Source: Azophilus sp965200465 (lineage in GTDB: Bacteria; Pseudomonadota; Gammaproteobacteria; Pseudomonadales; Azotimanducaceae). Taken from it: DNA of 64,000 bases. A program made the translations under genes and the position numbers. The stretch covers positions 2,170,001-2,234,000 of the forward strand of contig OZ241358.1 in NCBI GenBank assembly GCA_965200465.1, in the 5' to 3' direction. The notes under the pieces were generated by a model. It was given only the letters and a program-made list of their open reading frames with translations, was not told the DNA's origin and searched no databases. Shown in pieces: positions 40,668-48,819 of the stretch. Within the stretch, counting starts at the first letter, position 1; every line of letters begins with the position of its first letter.

Positions 40668-40675
40668 CCCAACTC
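40550..40675 (+). repeat. Right copy of the inverted AlbA_2 3'-end duplication
   Basis: The in-gene copy of the 126-bp sequence that recurs in inverted orientation at 37514-37639. It includes the stop codon and the first bases of the following gene, so the duplicated unit was taken from this position and not from a free-standing element. Confidence 0.85.
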
Positions 40676-42511
40676 ACTAATGAACGCAAAAGCTCCGCTG
40701 CCACGCCGGCCCACGCATCAATGCCCCATCAATGCCCAGGGATGGTCAAGACGCTGATTGCAACGGCGATTGATGGTCTGATTGCCCGCAGCGCGGATTG
40801 GAAACGCAAAATCACCGCGCACTCGGGCGCAAACCCCGGGGCATCTCCGTTGCCGACGGCAAGCCCTCCGTTGTTCTTGGCGGCGCTGTCCGCCGTGCTG
40901 CTCGCTTTGGGCTGGGCAGTGTTCGTCTCACCGAGAGCAACGTTCGTCACCGTCGCCCCGGGCGACTTTTTCCAGTTCGCGGACCTCATGCACCGCATGG
41001 ACAGCGGGCATGCGCCCCATGTTGACTTCCATGCGCCCATGGGATGGCTGGCCTTCTGGCTCCCGCATCTTGGGCGCATGGCGCAGGGCGGGTTCGCCGG
41101 CGCCCTGGAGTTCGCCGACATGCTCATGTTGGGAGCGCTCTTGCCGCTGGCGGTTGCGGCTCTTGCACGCAGGGCGCCCAATGGCGCATCCGTTTTCGTT
41201 TTGCTGGCCTTATTCGGAATCGTAGCCGCTCCCTGGCGGCTCGGAGAATCGGGCTGGCAAGCGGACCCCGGGCTCCACTACAACCATTGGGGGTGGGGTT
41301 TGCTGACGGTTCTCATGCTGTTCGGGCTGCCGGGGACGACCACTGGCGGCCGGCGGTTCCTTGTTGATGCCGCCGCCATCGGCGTCCTGCTTGCCATGCT
41401 CTTCTTCTTGAAAATCACCTACTTTATTGCCGGCTTGGGCTTTGTTCTGCTATTCGGGGTCGCACTAGGCGAATTTAGGCGGGCAAGCTATGCAGGGCTG
41501 ACCATCTGGGCCGTCTGCGTTCTGGGAATGCAAGCCACGGTCGGCTGGGTGGACGACTACATTGGGGACATTCTCCGCACCGTTGAAATAAGCCGCTCCG
41601 CATTATCTGAAAACACCGGGTTCCGCTCCATAACCATTGCCCGCGTCCTGCACGACGCGTATGGCGACGCCGCCTTGGCGGTAGTGGTCTGCGCTGTGGC
41701 GGCATTTGCGGGAATGCTCTCTCTGCGCATGGCGCTACACGCTGCCTTTGCCGTTGCCGCCTGCGTGGCGGTCATGACGCAGAATGCCTCCAATCCGCTA
41801 GTCATGTTCGCCCTCGTCTCTTTCTTCGTTCGGCTGGCCACTGAGTGTCCACCCAAATCCACCATCAGGCGGCTGGCCCTGCTTGCCATGACTCTGCATT
41901 TGCTTCCGACGCTCTCAAGGCAGATGCTGGCAAGCGCAGTCTTCGTTTTGGGAACATCCGGGGGCTTCCCCCAGTTCGCCGCAGATCTGCCAAACATGGA
42001 GGGCGTTTGGTTCGGGGGACCAACCCGCGCAGTAAACGCTTTCGCCGAGGGCTTCCCACGGTGGAAAAGCCAAGCAGATGCCTTCAACTGGTCTCGCAAA
42101 CACAGATCTTTGGGCTCCGCACACCTTTCAACATCGGAGTATCTGGAAACCCTGCGCAGGGGAATTGCCCTGCTGTGCGCAGAAGGCGCTGAGGAAGGCC
42201 GCGTCATGACGTTCGATTTCGCCAATCCTTTCCCGGCCCTGATCGGCGCTCCATCGCCGAAGGGCGTTCTGTTCAGCTTATTCGTCAACCGGCAAGTGGA
42301 CCGCCGAACCGCCGCCGAACCGGAATTGGTTTTCGGCGACGCGCAATGGCTGATGGTCCCCCGCTTCCCCTACAAACAGGAAACAAGCCGATTGCTCGCC
42401 GACGCTCAATCCAAACGCCTTGCCTGCGAGTGGCAGCAAGCGGCGGAGAATGAACACTGGCGGCTGCTGCGCCGTTCCGACGAACCACTGAGCTGCCGGC
42501 CACAGCCATGA
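40664..42511 (+). CDS. Polytopic membrane protein of unknown family (tandem paralogue 1)
   Basis: About 580-615 residues with roughly eight to ten hydrophobic helices between residues 65 and 420, then a soluble C-terminal domain. An early periplasmic-type loop reads DLMHRMDSGHAPHVDFHAPMGW, reminiscent of the first loop of GT-C glycosyltransferases, where an acidic pair is catalytic, but I cannot place it in a named family. It shares WGWGLLTVLMLFGLP, an FDFANPFPAL stretch and an ENEHWRLLRRS C-terminus with the next gene. The start is unclear: TTG 40664 (overlapping the upstream stop), or ATG 40721 or 40742. It probably belongs to the surface-glycan set. Confidence 0.7.
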   Translation: MTQLTNERKSSAATPAHASMPHQCPGMVKTLIATAIDGLIARSADWKRKITAHSGANPGASPLPTASPPLFLAALSAVLLALGWAVFVSPRATFVTVAPGDFFQFADLMHRMDSGHAPHVDFHAPMGWLAFWLPHLGRMAQGGFAGALEFADMLMLGALLPLAVAALARRAPNGASVFVLLALFGIVAAPWRLGESGWQADPGLHYNHWGWGLLTVLMLFGLPGTTTGGRRFLVDAAAIGVLLAMLFFLKITYFIAGLGFVLLFGVALGEFRRASYAGLTIWAVCVLGMQATVGWVDDYIGDILRTVEISRSALSENTGFRSITIARVLHDAYGDAALAVVVCAVAAFAGMLSLRMALHAAFAVAACVAVMTQNASNPLVMFALVSFFVRLATECPPKSTIRRLALLAMTLHLLPTLSRQMLASAVFVLGTSGGFPQFAADLPNMEGVWFGGPTRAVNAFAEGFPRWKSQADAFNWSRKHRSLGSAHLSTSEYLETLRRGIALLCAEGAEEGRVMTFDFANPFPALIGAPSPKGVLFSLFVNRQVDRRTAAEPELVFGDAQWLMVPRFPYKQETSRLLADAQSKRLACEWQQAAENEHWRLLRRSDEPLSCRPQP

Positions 42512-42559
42512 GCTCCTCTCTTGCACTTTTCGCTTATCTTTTCGGGGGGCACTGACGAG

Positions 42560-44242
42560 ATGTCCGAGTTGGGAGATGCTGGCCGAGGCGATTGCTCTTG
42601 GCCCACGCTGACGGCGGCCACTGGCTGCCTGCTGGCCCTGGCTGTCGTCCTGTTCGTGCTGCCGGCGGCCACTTACACCGCCAAGGTTCCAAACGACATC
42701 TTCGCTTTTTTTGACGCCATGCACCGCATGCGCATGGGCCAGTCTCCCCATGTGGACTTCCGCACCCCTATTGGATGGCTTGTCCATGGACTGCCTTACC
42801 TGGGATATTTGGCCGTTGGCCAGTTCGGGGGCGCCTTGGAATTCGGCAGCGCCGCAATGCTCGCAATCCTGCTGCCGTTGGCCGCCGTGACGCTGCATGG
42901 CCGCGCCCCCACCGGGCCGAGCCTCCTGCTCCTTTCGGCACTGTTCGCCATGGTCGCCGTGCCTTGGCCGCTGGGGGAATCCGGCTTCGTCTCCACGCAA
43001 GTTGCATATCACAACCGATGGGGATGGGCGCTGCTGACGGCGTTGCTGCTGTTTGGCCTGCCGGCGACGGGGAGGAACGAGCAAGGGCAAATCGCCTTCC
43101 GACGGAAATTGGATTCAGCGGCCATCGCCGCCCTGCTGTCCTTGCTGTTTTTCGTAAAGGTCACCTATTTCGCTGTTGGCCTTGTCTTCGTCCTGTTGTT
43201 TGGCGTCGCATTAGGACGCTTCCGGCGCACAGGCGCTTGGGGGTTGACGGCCTTTCTTCTCGTGGTCCTAGGGGTGCAAGCAATCGGCGGCTGGGTGGAC
43301 GACTATATGCGAGACCTATTGCGCACGCTTGAGGTGAGCTCTGAACCGGGCGCGGAGGCCCGTGACGAGATGCTCGGCATCTCAAACGTTCTGCATGCAA
43401 CGTTTGGCTTTCTTGGCTTGGCCGCAATGGCCTGCGCAATAGCAGGGCTAAACAGGCGGCTCTCTGTGCAGGACATCCTGTTGGCCGCATACGTTTTGAC
43501 ATCCTGCGCCGCCTTGGCGACTCAGAACACCAACTATCCAGACGTGCTGTTCGCTTTATCAGCCCTATTCATTTGGATGACGGCCCTTTGTCCCCGCGGC
43601 TCCGTCCATCGCCGGTTGGTCACAGCCGCCATGTGGATATTCCTGCTGCCCATGTTCTCCCGTCAGTTGCTGGCGACCGCTGTGTTCCTCATGGCCGCCC
43701 ACGGCGCCTGCCCTGGCTGCGCATCCGGGCTGCCGCGCATGGAAGGAGCTTGGTTCGGCGGGTTGGGCAGCGCCAACGCCTTCGATGCCGGGGTTTTGCA
43801 AATGCCATCTCCACAGGATGCCCTCCTATGGTCCCGTCGAAACCCTCTTCACAGCCACATGGACCTTTCGAACGCCGAATATCTTCACACGCTGAAAACG
43901 GGCTTGACGCTGCTCAAGGCTGCCGGCCACGAAAACGACCCCGTGGCAACAATGGATTATGCGAACGCTTTCCCGGCGCTGCTGGACGTCCCATCGCCTA
44001 AGGGGGCGCTGCTTTACTTGCATGTGGGCAGGCATGTAAACCGCCGCACCGCAGCAAACCGGGAGCTCGTATTCGGGGACGCAAATTGGTTGATGATTCC
44101 CAAGTTTCCCATTGCGCACGAAACCACAGCTCTCATTTTGGAGGTGCAGGCAGCTCACCTTAACGCCGATTGGGGGCTGGTGGCGATGAACGAACACTGG
44201 CGGCTTCTGCGCCGTTCCAACGAACCTCCAGAATTGGAATAG
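42560..44242 (+). CDS. Polytopic membrane protein of unknown family (tandem paralogue 2)
   Basis: A 560-residue paralogue of the preceding protein, with the same helix layout and the shared motifs MHRMRMGQSPHVDFRTPIGW, WGWALLTALLLFGLP, MDYANAFPALLDVPSPKG and MNEHWRLLRRSNEP. The ATG at 42560 is preceded by a run of six G; a TTG at 42521 is possible. The two genes are separated by 48 bp. The membrane part plus a conserved soluble tail suggests a GT-C-like or glycolipid-processing enzyme, but the function is unknown. The parallel conservation of both tandem copies argues that each is functional. Confidence 0.72.
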   Translation: MSELGDAGRGDCSWPTLTAATGCLLALAVVLFVLPAATYTAKVPNDIFAFFDAMHRMRMGQSPHVDFRTPIGWLVHGLPYLGYLAVGQFGGALEFGSAAMLAILLPLAAVTLHGRAPTGPSLLLLSALFAMVAVPWPLGESGFVSTQVAYHNRWGWALLTALLLFGLPATGRNEQGQIAFRRKLDSAAIAALLSLLFFVKVTYFAVGLVFVLLFGVALGRFRRTGAWGLTAFLLVVLGVQAIGGWVDDYMRDLLRTLEVSSEPGAEARDEMLGISNVLHATFGFLGLAAMACAIAGLNRRLSVQDILLAAYVLTSCAALATQNTNYPDVLFALSALFIWMTALCPRGSVHRRLVTAAMWIFLLPMFSRQLLATAVFLMAAHGACPGCASGLPRMEGAWFGGLGSANAFDAGVLQMPSPQDALLWSRRNPLHSHMDLSNAEYLHTLKTGLTLLKAAGHENDPVATMDYANAFPALLDVPSPKGALLYLHVGRHVNRRTAANRELVFGDANWLMIPKFPIAHETTALILEVQAAHLNADWGLVAMNEHWRLLRRSNEPPELE

Positions 44243-44280
44243 CGCCGCAAGCTCGAAAGAATGTTTGGCTGTGCAGAGGG

Positions 44281-45255
44281 TCAAGCCTTTGGGCGCTCCA
44301 CGGGCAGGGCGATGTAGTCGTGGCTCGACACCGGGCGAACCTTGTAGCCAAACACCTCGATCAGGCGCCAAGTGGCGTGGATCCTCTCCAAATCCTGCGG
44401 CGACGCCGGCACATTGTAGTTCCACCAATTCGGTACGCCCGGATAAGATTTTCCGCCCAGTATCTCGATCAGGATGACAGGCTTGCTTGCGCGAATGAGG
44501 TTTGCGGCGCCGGCCAACACTTCGTTCTCGTAGCCCTCCACATCGATCTTGATCACCGAGACGTTCTCGAACCCGAAGCTGTCCAAGGTCCGAAGCTCCG
44601 CTTGCTCTCCGCCGGCGCCGATTTGCACGCCGCCCTCGTAGTACCCGTCTCGGAGAGGATTCATCTCCACAATTCCCGATTCCGCACCGATTGCGTATCT
44701 TAGAGGGACGATGTTGCCGAGCTCATTGAGGGCAATGTTGTGGCGCAGTTCCCGATAGACCTTGCGTTGCGGCTCGAAGGCGTAAACACGGCCATGTGGC
44801 CCGATCAGCCGGGCCATCAGCATGGCGTGGGTGCCGATGTACGCCCCAACATCCAGCGCTACCGTCCCCGGAACTACATGGTCTGCAAGGCTTTGGATGA
44901 CATGCGGTTCCCAAATCAAGCCCGTTGCTATGTATTCCTTGATGGGATCGATCGGCGGCGCCTCTATGAGGAAGCGGCCTACGTAGGGCGTTTCCCACCA
45001 AATTGACAGACAGTGAAAGAATCCCCTGAGCGGACACTGCCACGGCAGCTTCGGCACTCGATAACGCTCATATTCCGAAAACGGAAATTCGCTGACGTAC
45101 TTTTCCGTATCATCGGTGTCATGCAGCATGAGCGGCGCGACGCGCGGTTGTTGAGGCGTCGCTGCCGCAGCGTCAGCCGGCACCTTCTGCGCAGCAGCCA
45201 AGGGATGGAGCATTGCCCAGAAGATCGCCACGGCCAGTAGCAAAAGCCTTTCCAT
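44281..45255 (-). CDS. FkbM-family SAM-dependent methyltransferase, with signal peptide
   Basis: A 324-residue protein with an N-terminal signal-peptide or membrane-anchor stretch (about residues 3-22) followed by a family-specific region (LHDTDDTEKYVSEFPF, CLSIWWETPYVGRF). The FkbM methyltransferase domain has VALDVGAYIGTHAMLMARL (SAM motif I), VYAFEPQRKVYRELRHN and VIKIDVEGYENEVL. FkbM enzymes O-methylate sugars or polyketides; export of such an enzyme would be unusual, so the N-terminus may simply anchor it to the membrane. GGGAGA lies before ATG 45255. A truncated paralogue lies at 31.2 kb. Confidence 0.82.
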   Translation of the reverse strand: MERLLLLAVAIFWAMLHPLAAAQKVPADAAAATPQQPRVAPLMLHDTDDTEKYVSEFPFSEYERYRVPKLPWQCPLRGFFHCLSIWWETPYVGRFLIEAPPIDPIKEYIATGLIWEPHVIQSLADHVVPGTVALDVGAYIGTHAMLMARLIGPHGRVYAFEPQRKVYRELRHNIALNELGNIVPLRYAIGAESGIVEMNPLRDGYYEGGVQIGAGGEQAELRTLDSFGFENVSVIKIDVEGYENEVLAGAANLIRASKPVILIEILGGKSYPGVPNWWNYNVPASPQDLERIHATWRLIEVFGYKVRPVSSHDYIALPVERPKA

Positions 45256-45311
45256 ATTGATTCTCCCAATGCTGTCGGTCGAACAGTTTGTTGAAACGGC
45301 AAGGCGCCAAG

Positions 45312-47339
45312 CTAACTGCCACTGCACGGCGGCATCGGCGGGCGGTCGGCGCAGGCGGGCGAATCCGCTTTGCATTGCCGGGCTTCCTGCCGCTCATTGA
45401 ACAGAATGACTTCCTTCCACAGGTAGCAGCGGTCGCGGCTGCCGAACTTATCGGTGCCGGCAACAGCTTGGCCGATGGTGATGCCGGCGATGTCGTAATC
45501 CGGCAGGGGCGCAGTCAACAGGCACTTGCCGTCAAACCTCACCCCTCGGGCGCCAAAACGAAATTCTCGGTCCACAAAGCCTAGCGCCTTGCGATGTTCG
45601 GGAAGGTCGCTTTTGGCGGCGGGTTCGATGTGCAGGATGAAAAGCGGCCTCGTGTCCATCGGGCGGCATTGATCCTTCGCATAAATCAGCAAGCGTTCTC
45701 TGAGACGGACGTTGTAGTTCGAGCGGACGATGAGCGGACCAGCCATTGCCGATCGGTAAAGCTCTCGATACGGCTCAATATCGACCTTGTCCGCCAGCGA
45801 AAGGTCGAGAGCCACCACGCTCATGACGGTGTTGTTGTAAACCTTGAAATCATAAATGGACGGTCCGAGGGTCCCCAGCGTCGCACCGGAGGTTTTGTAT
45901 CGACGGTGGTTGGTGATGTGGAAATCCGCATGCTGGTCGAAATTCGCAAGTATTCTCTGCCGGTCCGCTTGCGGCAGAATGCTTGAGTTCAAGTTACCGA
46001 AGGCGATGTCCACGGAAATGGATGGTTTGGGATAACGCTCAAGCAAGTATTCAAGCCCTTGGCGAAACGTCAGCTCATAGTAGTCCATGTCATATTGGGT
46101 GCGAAGACGCTCCGGCGTCGTTCTATCCACCAGGAAATTGAAGTAGAGGGCTTGGTTGGGATGCATCGCCGCCATCTGCGCAGCCGTTGCGATCAACCCC
46201 CCGCCGGCCAAGCCGAAGACGGCCAAGCGCAGGCGCACGTTTCCGTTGGCGATGGAGAGCAGCCAAGAGAGCCCAATGGCGGCCAGCAGAACCAACGGCG
46301 CATATAGAAAGTACAGCTGCCGCCAGCCGTTGTATAGGTTGGAGCTAAACAAGACGACAGCAGCCAAGGGAAGCGCGAAGCACACTGCTAGAAGCAGCTC
46401 AAACCGTGCCGCGCCCTTGCCTAGGGCGGCCTTAGGCTGCGTCAATGCTCGGCGCAAAACGTGCAATAGGCCGATGCCGCCGAGCAGAAGCGCGACTGGC
46501 GGGGTGGTTACGGAAATCCAAGTCGGAATGTAGTGGGGCGGGATGTCTCCGCCAACAAACCATTCCCCTTGGAACAAGGAACTGATCATTTGTGGGTGGT
46601 CCGCCATGTGCACGAAGGCTTCGGCAAAGTGCCCAAGCGGGTCGCTCCAAAGGTAAGGCCAAGTGGCGTAGAGAATGAGAGCGCTCGCTGCGGCGAATAG
46701 CCCAGCAGTGGCCAGAATGCGCTTCCTTTCCCGCCAATCCGTGGCTTGCAGCAGGTCGAGTGCGCGCATGCCAACAACGGCGGCGAACAGCATCAGGCCG
46801 AGAATGCGGATGTTGGTGAGAACGCCAACGGCCATGCCGCAGGAGATGAAGGCGGCGAAATCGTCCTTCCTGAATGCCCGATGAATCAGAAACAGGACGA
46901 TCATGAACATGCTGAGGAACGGCACGTCCTTGGTGTTGATGAAGGAGTGGGCGTACAGGCGCGGATGCAACAGGAACAGAAGCATGGCGAACAGTGCCAA
47001 GACGCGGCCGCCGTGCATTCGGCGCACCAGCAAATAGCAAAACAAACCGCCCACCAAAAAGAACAGATGGGTCAGGATGTGGCGGGTGAGATGAATGCTT
47101 CGAGAATCCTCCAAGCCCAGCATGAGTTCGACGAACAGCAGCGGCAGTTCGAACGCCACGCCATAGGTTCGATCATAGTGTTGCAGCAGGGCGTCGTCGG
47201 CCCCGATCATGTAGGCGGCGGTTACTGCGGCCAGGGCGCGCTGCACGGACTCGTCAAAGGCCACTCCATAATCATCAACCAGCAGAACGCCCGCCAGCGC
47301 TAAGAGCGCCAAGAGCATGAAGACGCCAAACCTGGCCAT
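45312..47339 (-). CDS. GT-C-type (PMT/ArnT-like) membrane glycosyltransferase
   Basis: A 675-residue polytopic protein. The first loop after helix 1 contains DDYGVAFDESVQRALAA, whose acidic residues match the catalytic Asp/Glu of GT-C (GT39/GT83) enzymes. A second acidic feature is the NTKDVPFLSMFM loop. About ten helices up to residue 420 are followed by a periplasmic C-terminal domain. It would transfer a sugar from a polyprenyl-phosphate donor onto a lipid or glycan outside the inner membrane. The start ATG at 47339 lies 7 bp after the upstream flavoprotein stop, implying one operon. Confidence 0.78.
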   Translation of the reverse strand: MARFGVFMLLALLALAGVLLVDDYGVAFDESVQRALAAVTAAYMIGADDALLQHYDRTYGVAFELPLLFVELMLGLEDSRSIHLTRHILTHLFFLVGGLFCYLLVRRMHGGRVLALFAMLLFLLHPRLYAHSFINTKDVPFLSMFMIVLFLIHRAFRKDDFAAFISCGMAVGVLTNIRILGLMLFAAVVGMRALDLLQATDWRERKRILATAGLFAAASALILYATWPYLWSDPLGHFAEAFVHMADHPQMISSLFQGEWFVGGDIPPHYIPTWISVTTPPVALLLGGIGLLHVLRRALTQPKAALGKGAARFELLLAVCFALPLAAVVLFSSNLYNGWRQLYFLYAPLVLLAAIGLSWLLSIANGNVRLRLAVFGLAGGGLIATAAQMAAMHPNQALYFNFLVDRTTPERLRTQYDMDYYELTFRQGLEYLLERYPKPSISVDIAFGNLNSSILPQADRQRILANFDQHADFHITNHRRYKTSGATLGTLGPSIYDFKVYNNTVMSVVALDLSLADKVDIEPYRELYRSAMAGPLIVRSNYNVRLRERLLIYAKDQCRPMDTRPLFILHIEPAAKSDLPEHRKALGFVDREFRFGARGVRFDGKCLLTAPLPDYDIAGITIGQAVAGTDKFGSRDRCYLWKEVILFNERQEARQCKADSPACADRPPMPPCSGS

Positions 47340-47346
47340 CGCTTCG

Positions 47347-48762
47347 CTAGCCCTTGCCCAGCGCCTTGGCCATGAGTTGGGCGGCCTCGCGCCCTTGCTT
47401 GACGGCGTAGTTGGTGCCTCGGTCTTGGGGATAGATCTGCGCCATGCTGGCAATGAACAGGTTGCGCAGCGGCGTCTGCGCGGACGGGATCAGCCGGCGG
47501 TAGCCCCGCACCACCACTGGCTGCGCATAGCGGGCGCGCCAGATGTGGGAGGCGAGAACGCGCTCGTCTTCCAGGTCCGGAAACATTCGCCGCAAGTGCG
47601 TCAGAGCATGGGCCGTCGCCTCTTCGTCCGGCATGCGATAGAAGGGGTCGCTGTCCGGGCAATACCGGGATAGATAGACGATGTGGCGGCCGGCGTAGGA
47701 GGCGGCGGGTTCGAAGTTGGTGTGCTCAATGACCGCCACGAAGGGGAAGTTCGGATCGTTGACGTTCAGCCAATAGATGTCCGAAAGGCTGCGCTCCAGC
47801 TCCAGCACCACGCACATGTTGGCCAAGTAGCGAATGCGGCGCAGCCCGGCCGCATATTCATCCGCCTTGCGCGAGGCCGCCATCAGGTCGGCGATGATCG
47901 GCAGCGCCGGAGTGGCGATGACGCCATCAACGGCCACCGTTCCTTCCCCTGTGCATACTCCCACCACCCGCTGGCCGTCCATTTCCAGCCCAGTGGCCGG
48001 CCTGTTCAGTTGGATGTCGCCGCCCTGGGAGCGGATGGCGGCAACCAAGGCGTCCGCCAAGGCCGAGAACCCCCCCTGATAGTAAGCCAGTTGCTCCTTG
48101 CCGCTGCCGTCGCGGCTGCTGCCGCGCAGCTTCAGTTTGTTCCAGAACCAAATGGCCGCCACCTCTTCCGCCAAATCGCCGAACTTGCCTTGCAGCAGGG
48201 GCGCCCAAACCACTTGATAGGCGCGTTCGCCGCCCAGCTTGCGCAGCCAATCGGCGGCGGCGACCTCCTCCAAGCGGCGCCAGTTGCGAATTCTGCGCAC
48301 CCATAGAGCCAGCAAACCCAAGCGGATGCGGCTGGCCAGCGGCAGCGGCGAGAAGCGCAGCAGGTCCACGGGCGTGGACAGCTTGAAGAAGTCGTGGGCG
48401 TAGTACAGGCCGGTGCGGGACGGGCGCAGCGCCACCTTGCGCGATTGGCCCAGTTCGTCAATCAAGCCCATGATATGGACATCGCTGGCGAACCAGTGGT
48501 GATAGAACTTTTCAAGGCGCTCGCCCTCGGTGGCGAAGCTGCCGGCCAAGCCGCCCACTTCGCCTTCGCTTTCCAAGAGCATGGCGCTAATGCCGCGCCG
48601 GCCAAGTTCATAGGCCGCCGCCAAGCCGCAAAATCCCGCCCCTATCACCGCGACCTTGGGGCTTGAGGCTGTAAACTGGGCCAAGATGTCGTCCCCCAAC
48701 TGCGGCGGCCGGAACCACGCCGGGCGGGAAGCCAGCGAGTGCTGCCCAGCGGAGCGGTTCAT
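47347..48762 (-). CDS. NAD(P)/FAD-dependent oxidoreductase, HemY/amine-oxidase-like
   Basis: A 471-residue flavoprotein with VAVIGAGFCGLAAAYELGRRG (about residues 36-56), LLESEGEVGGLAGSF, and a C-terminal NLFIASMAQIYPQDRGTNYA FAD-binding segment. These proteins are often labelled protoporphyrinogen-oxidase-like. Next to membrane glycosyltransferase genes they are thought to act on sugar or lipid-linked intermediates. It is distinct in sequence from the mutase-like protein at 31.6 kb. First gene of the minus-strand unit, divergent from the GT gene at 48.8 kb with a spacer under 60 bp. Confidence 0.82.
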   Translation of the reverse strand: MNRSAGQHSLASRPAWFRPPQLGDDILAQFTASSPKVAVIGAGFCGLAAAYELGRRGISAMLLESEGEVGGLAGSFATEGERLEKFYHHWFASDVHIMGLIDELGQSRKVALRPSRTGLYYAHDFFKLSTPVDLLRFSPLPLASRIRLGLLALWVRRIRNWRRLEEVAAADWLRKLGGERAYQVVWAPLLQGKFGDLAEEVAAIWFWNKLKLRGSSRDGSGKEQLAYYQGGFSALADALVAAIRSQGGDIQLNRPATGLEMDGQRVVGVCTGEGTVAVDGVIATPALPIIADLMAASRKADEYAAGLRRIRYLANMCVVLELERSLSDIYWLNVNDPNFPFVAVIEHTNFEPAASYAGRHIVYLSRYCPDSDPFYRMPDEEATAHALTHLRRMFPDLEDERVLASHIWRARYAQPVVVRGYRRLIPSAQTPLRNLFIASMAQIYPQDRGTNYAVKQGREAAQLMAKALGKG

Positions 48763-48819
48763 AGCGGATCTGGGGTGCTATTTTAGTTGAATTGGAGCCC
48801 TGAACGAAACGTTCCTCTT

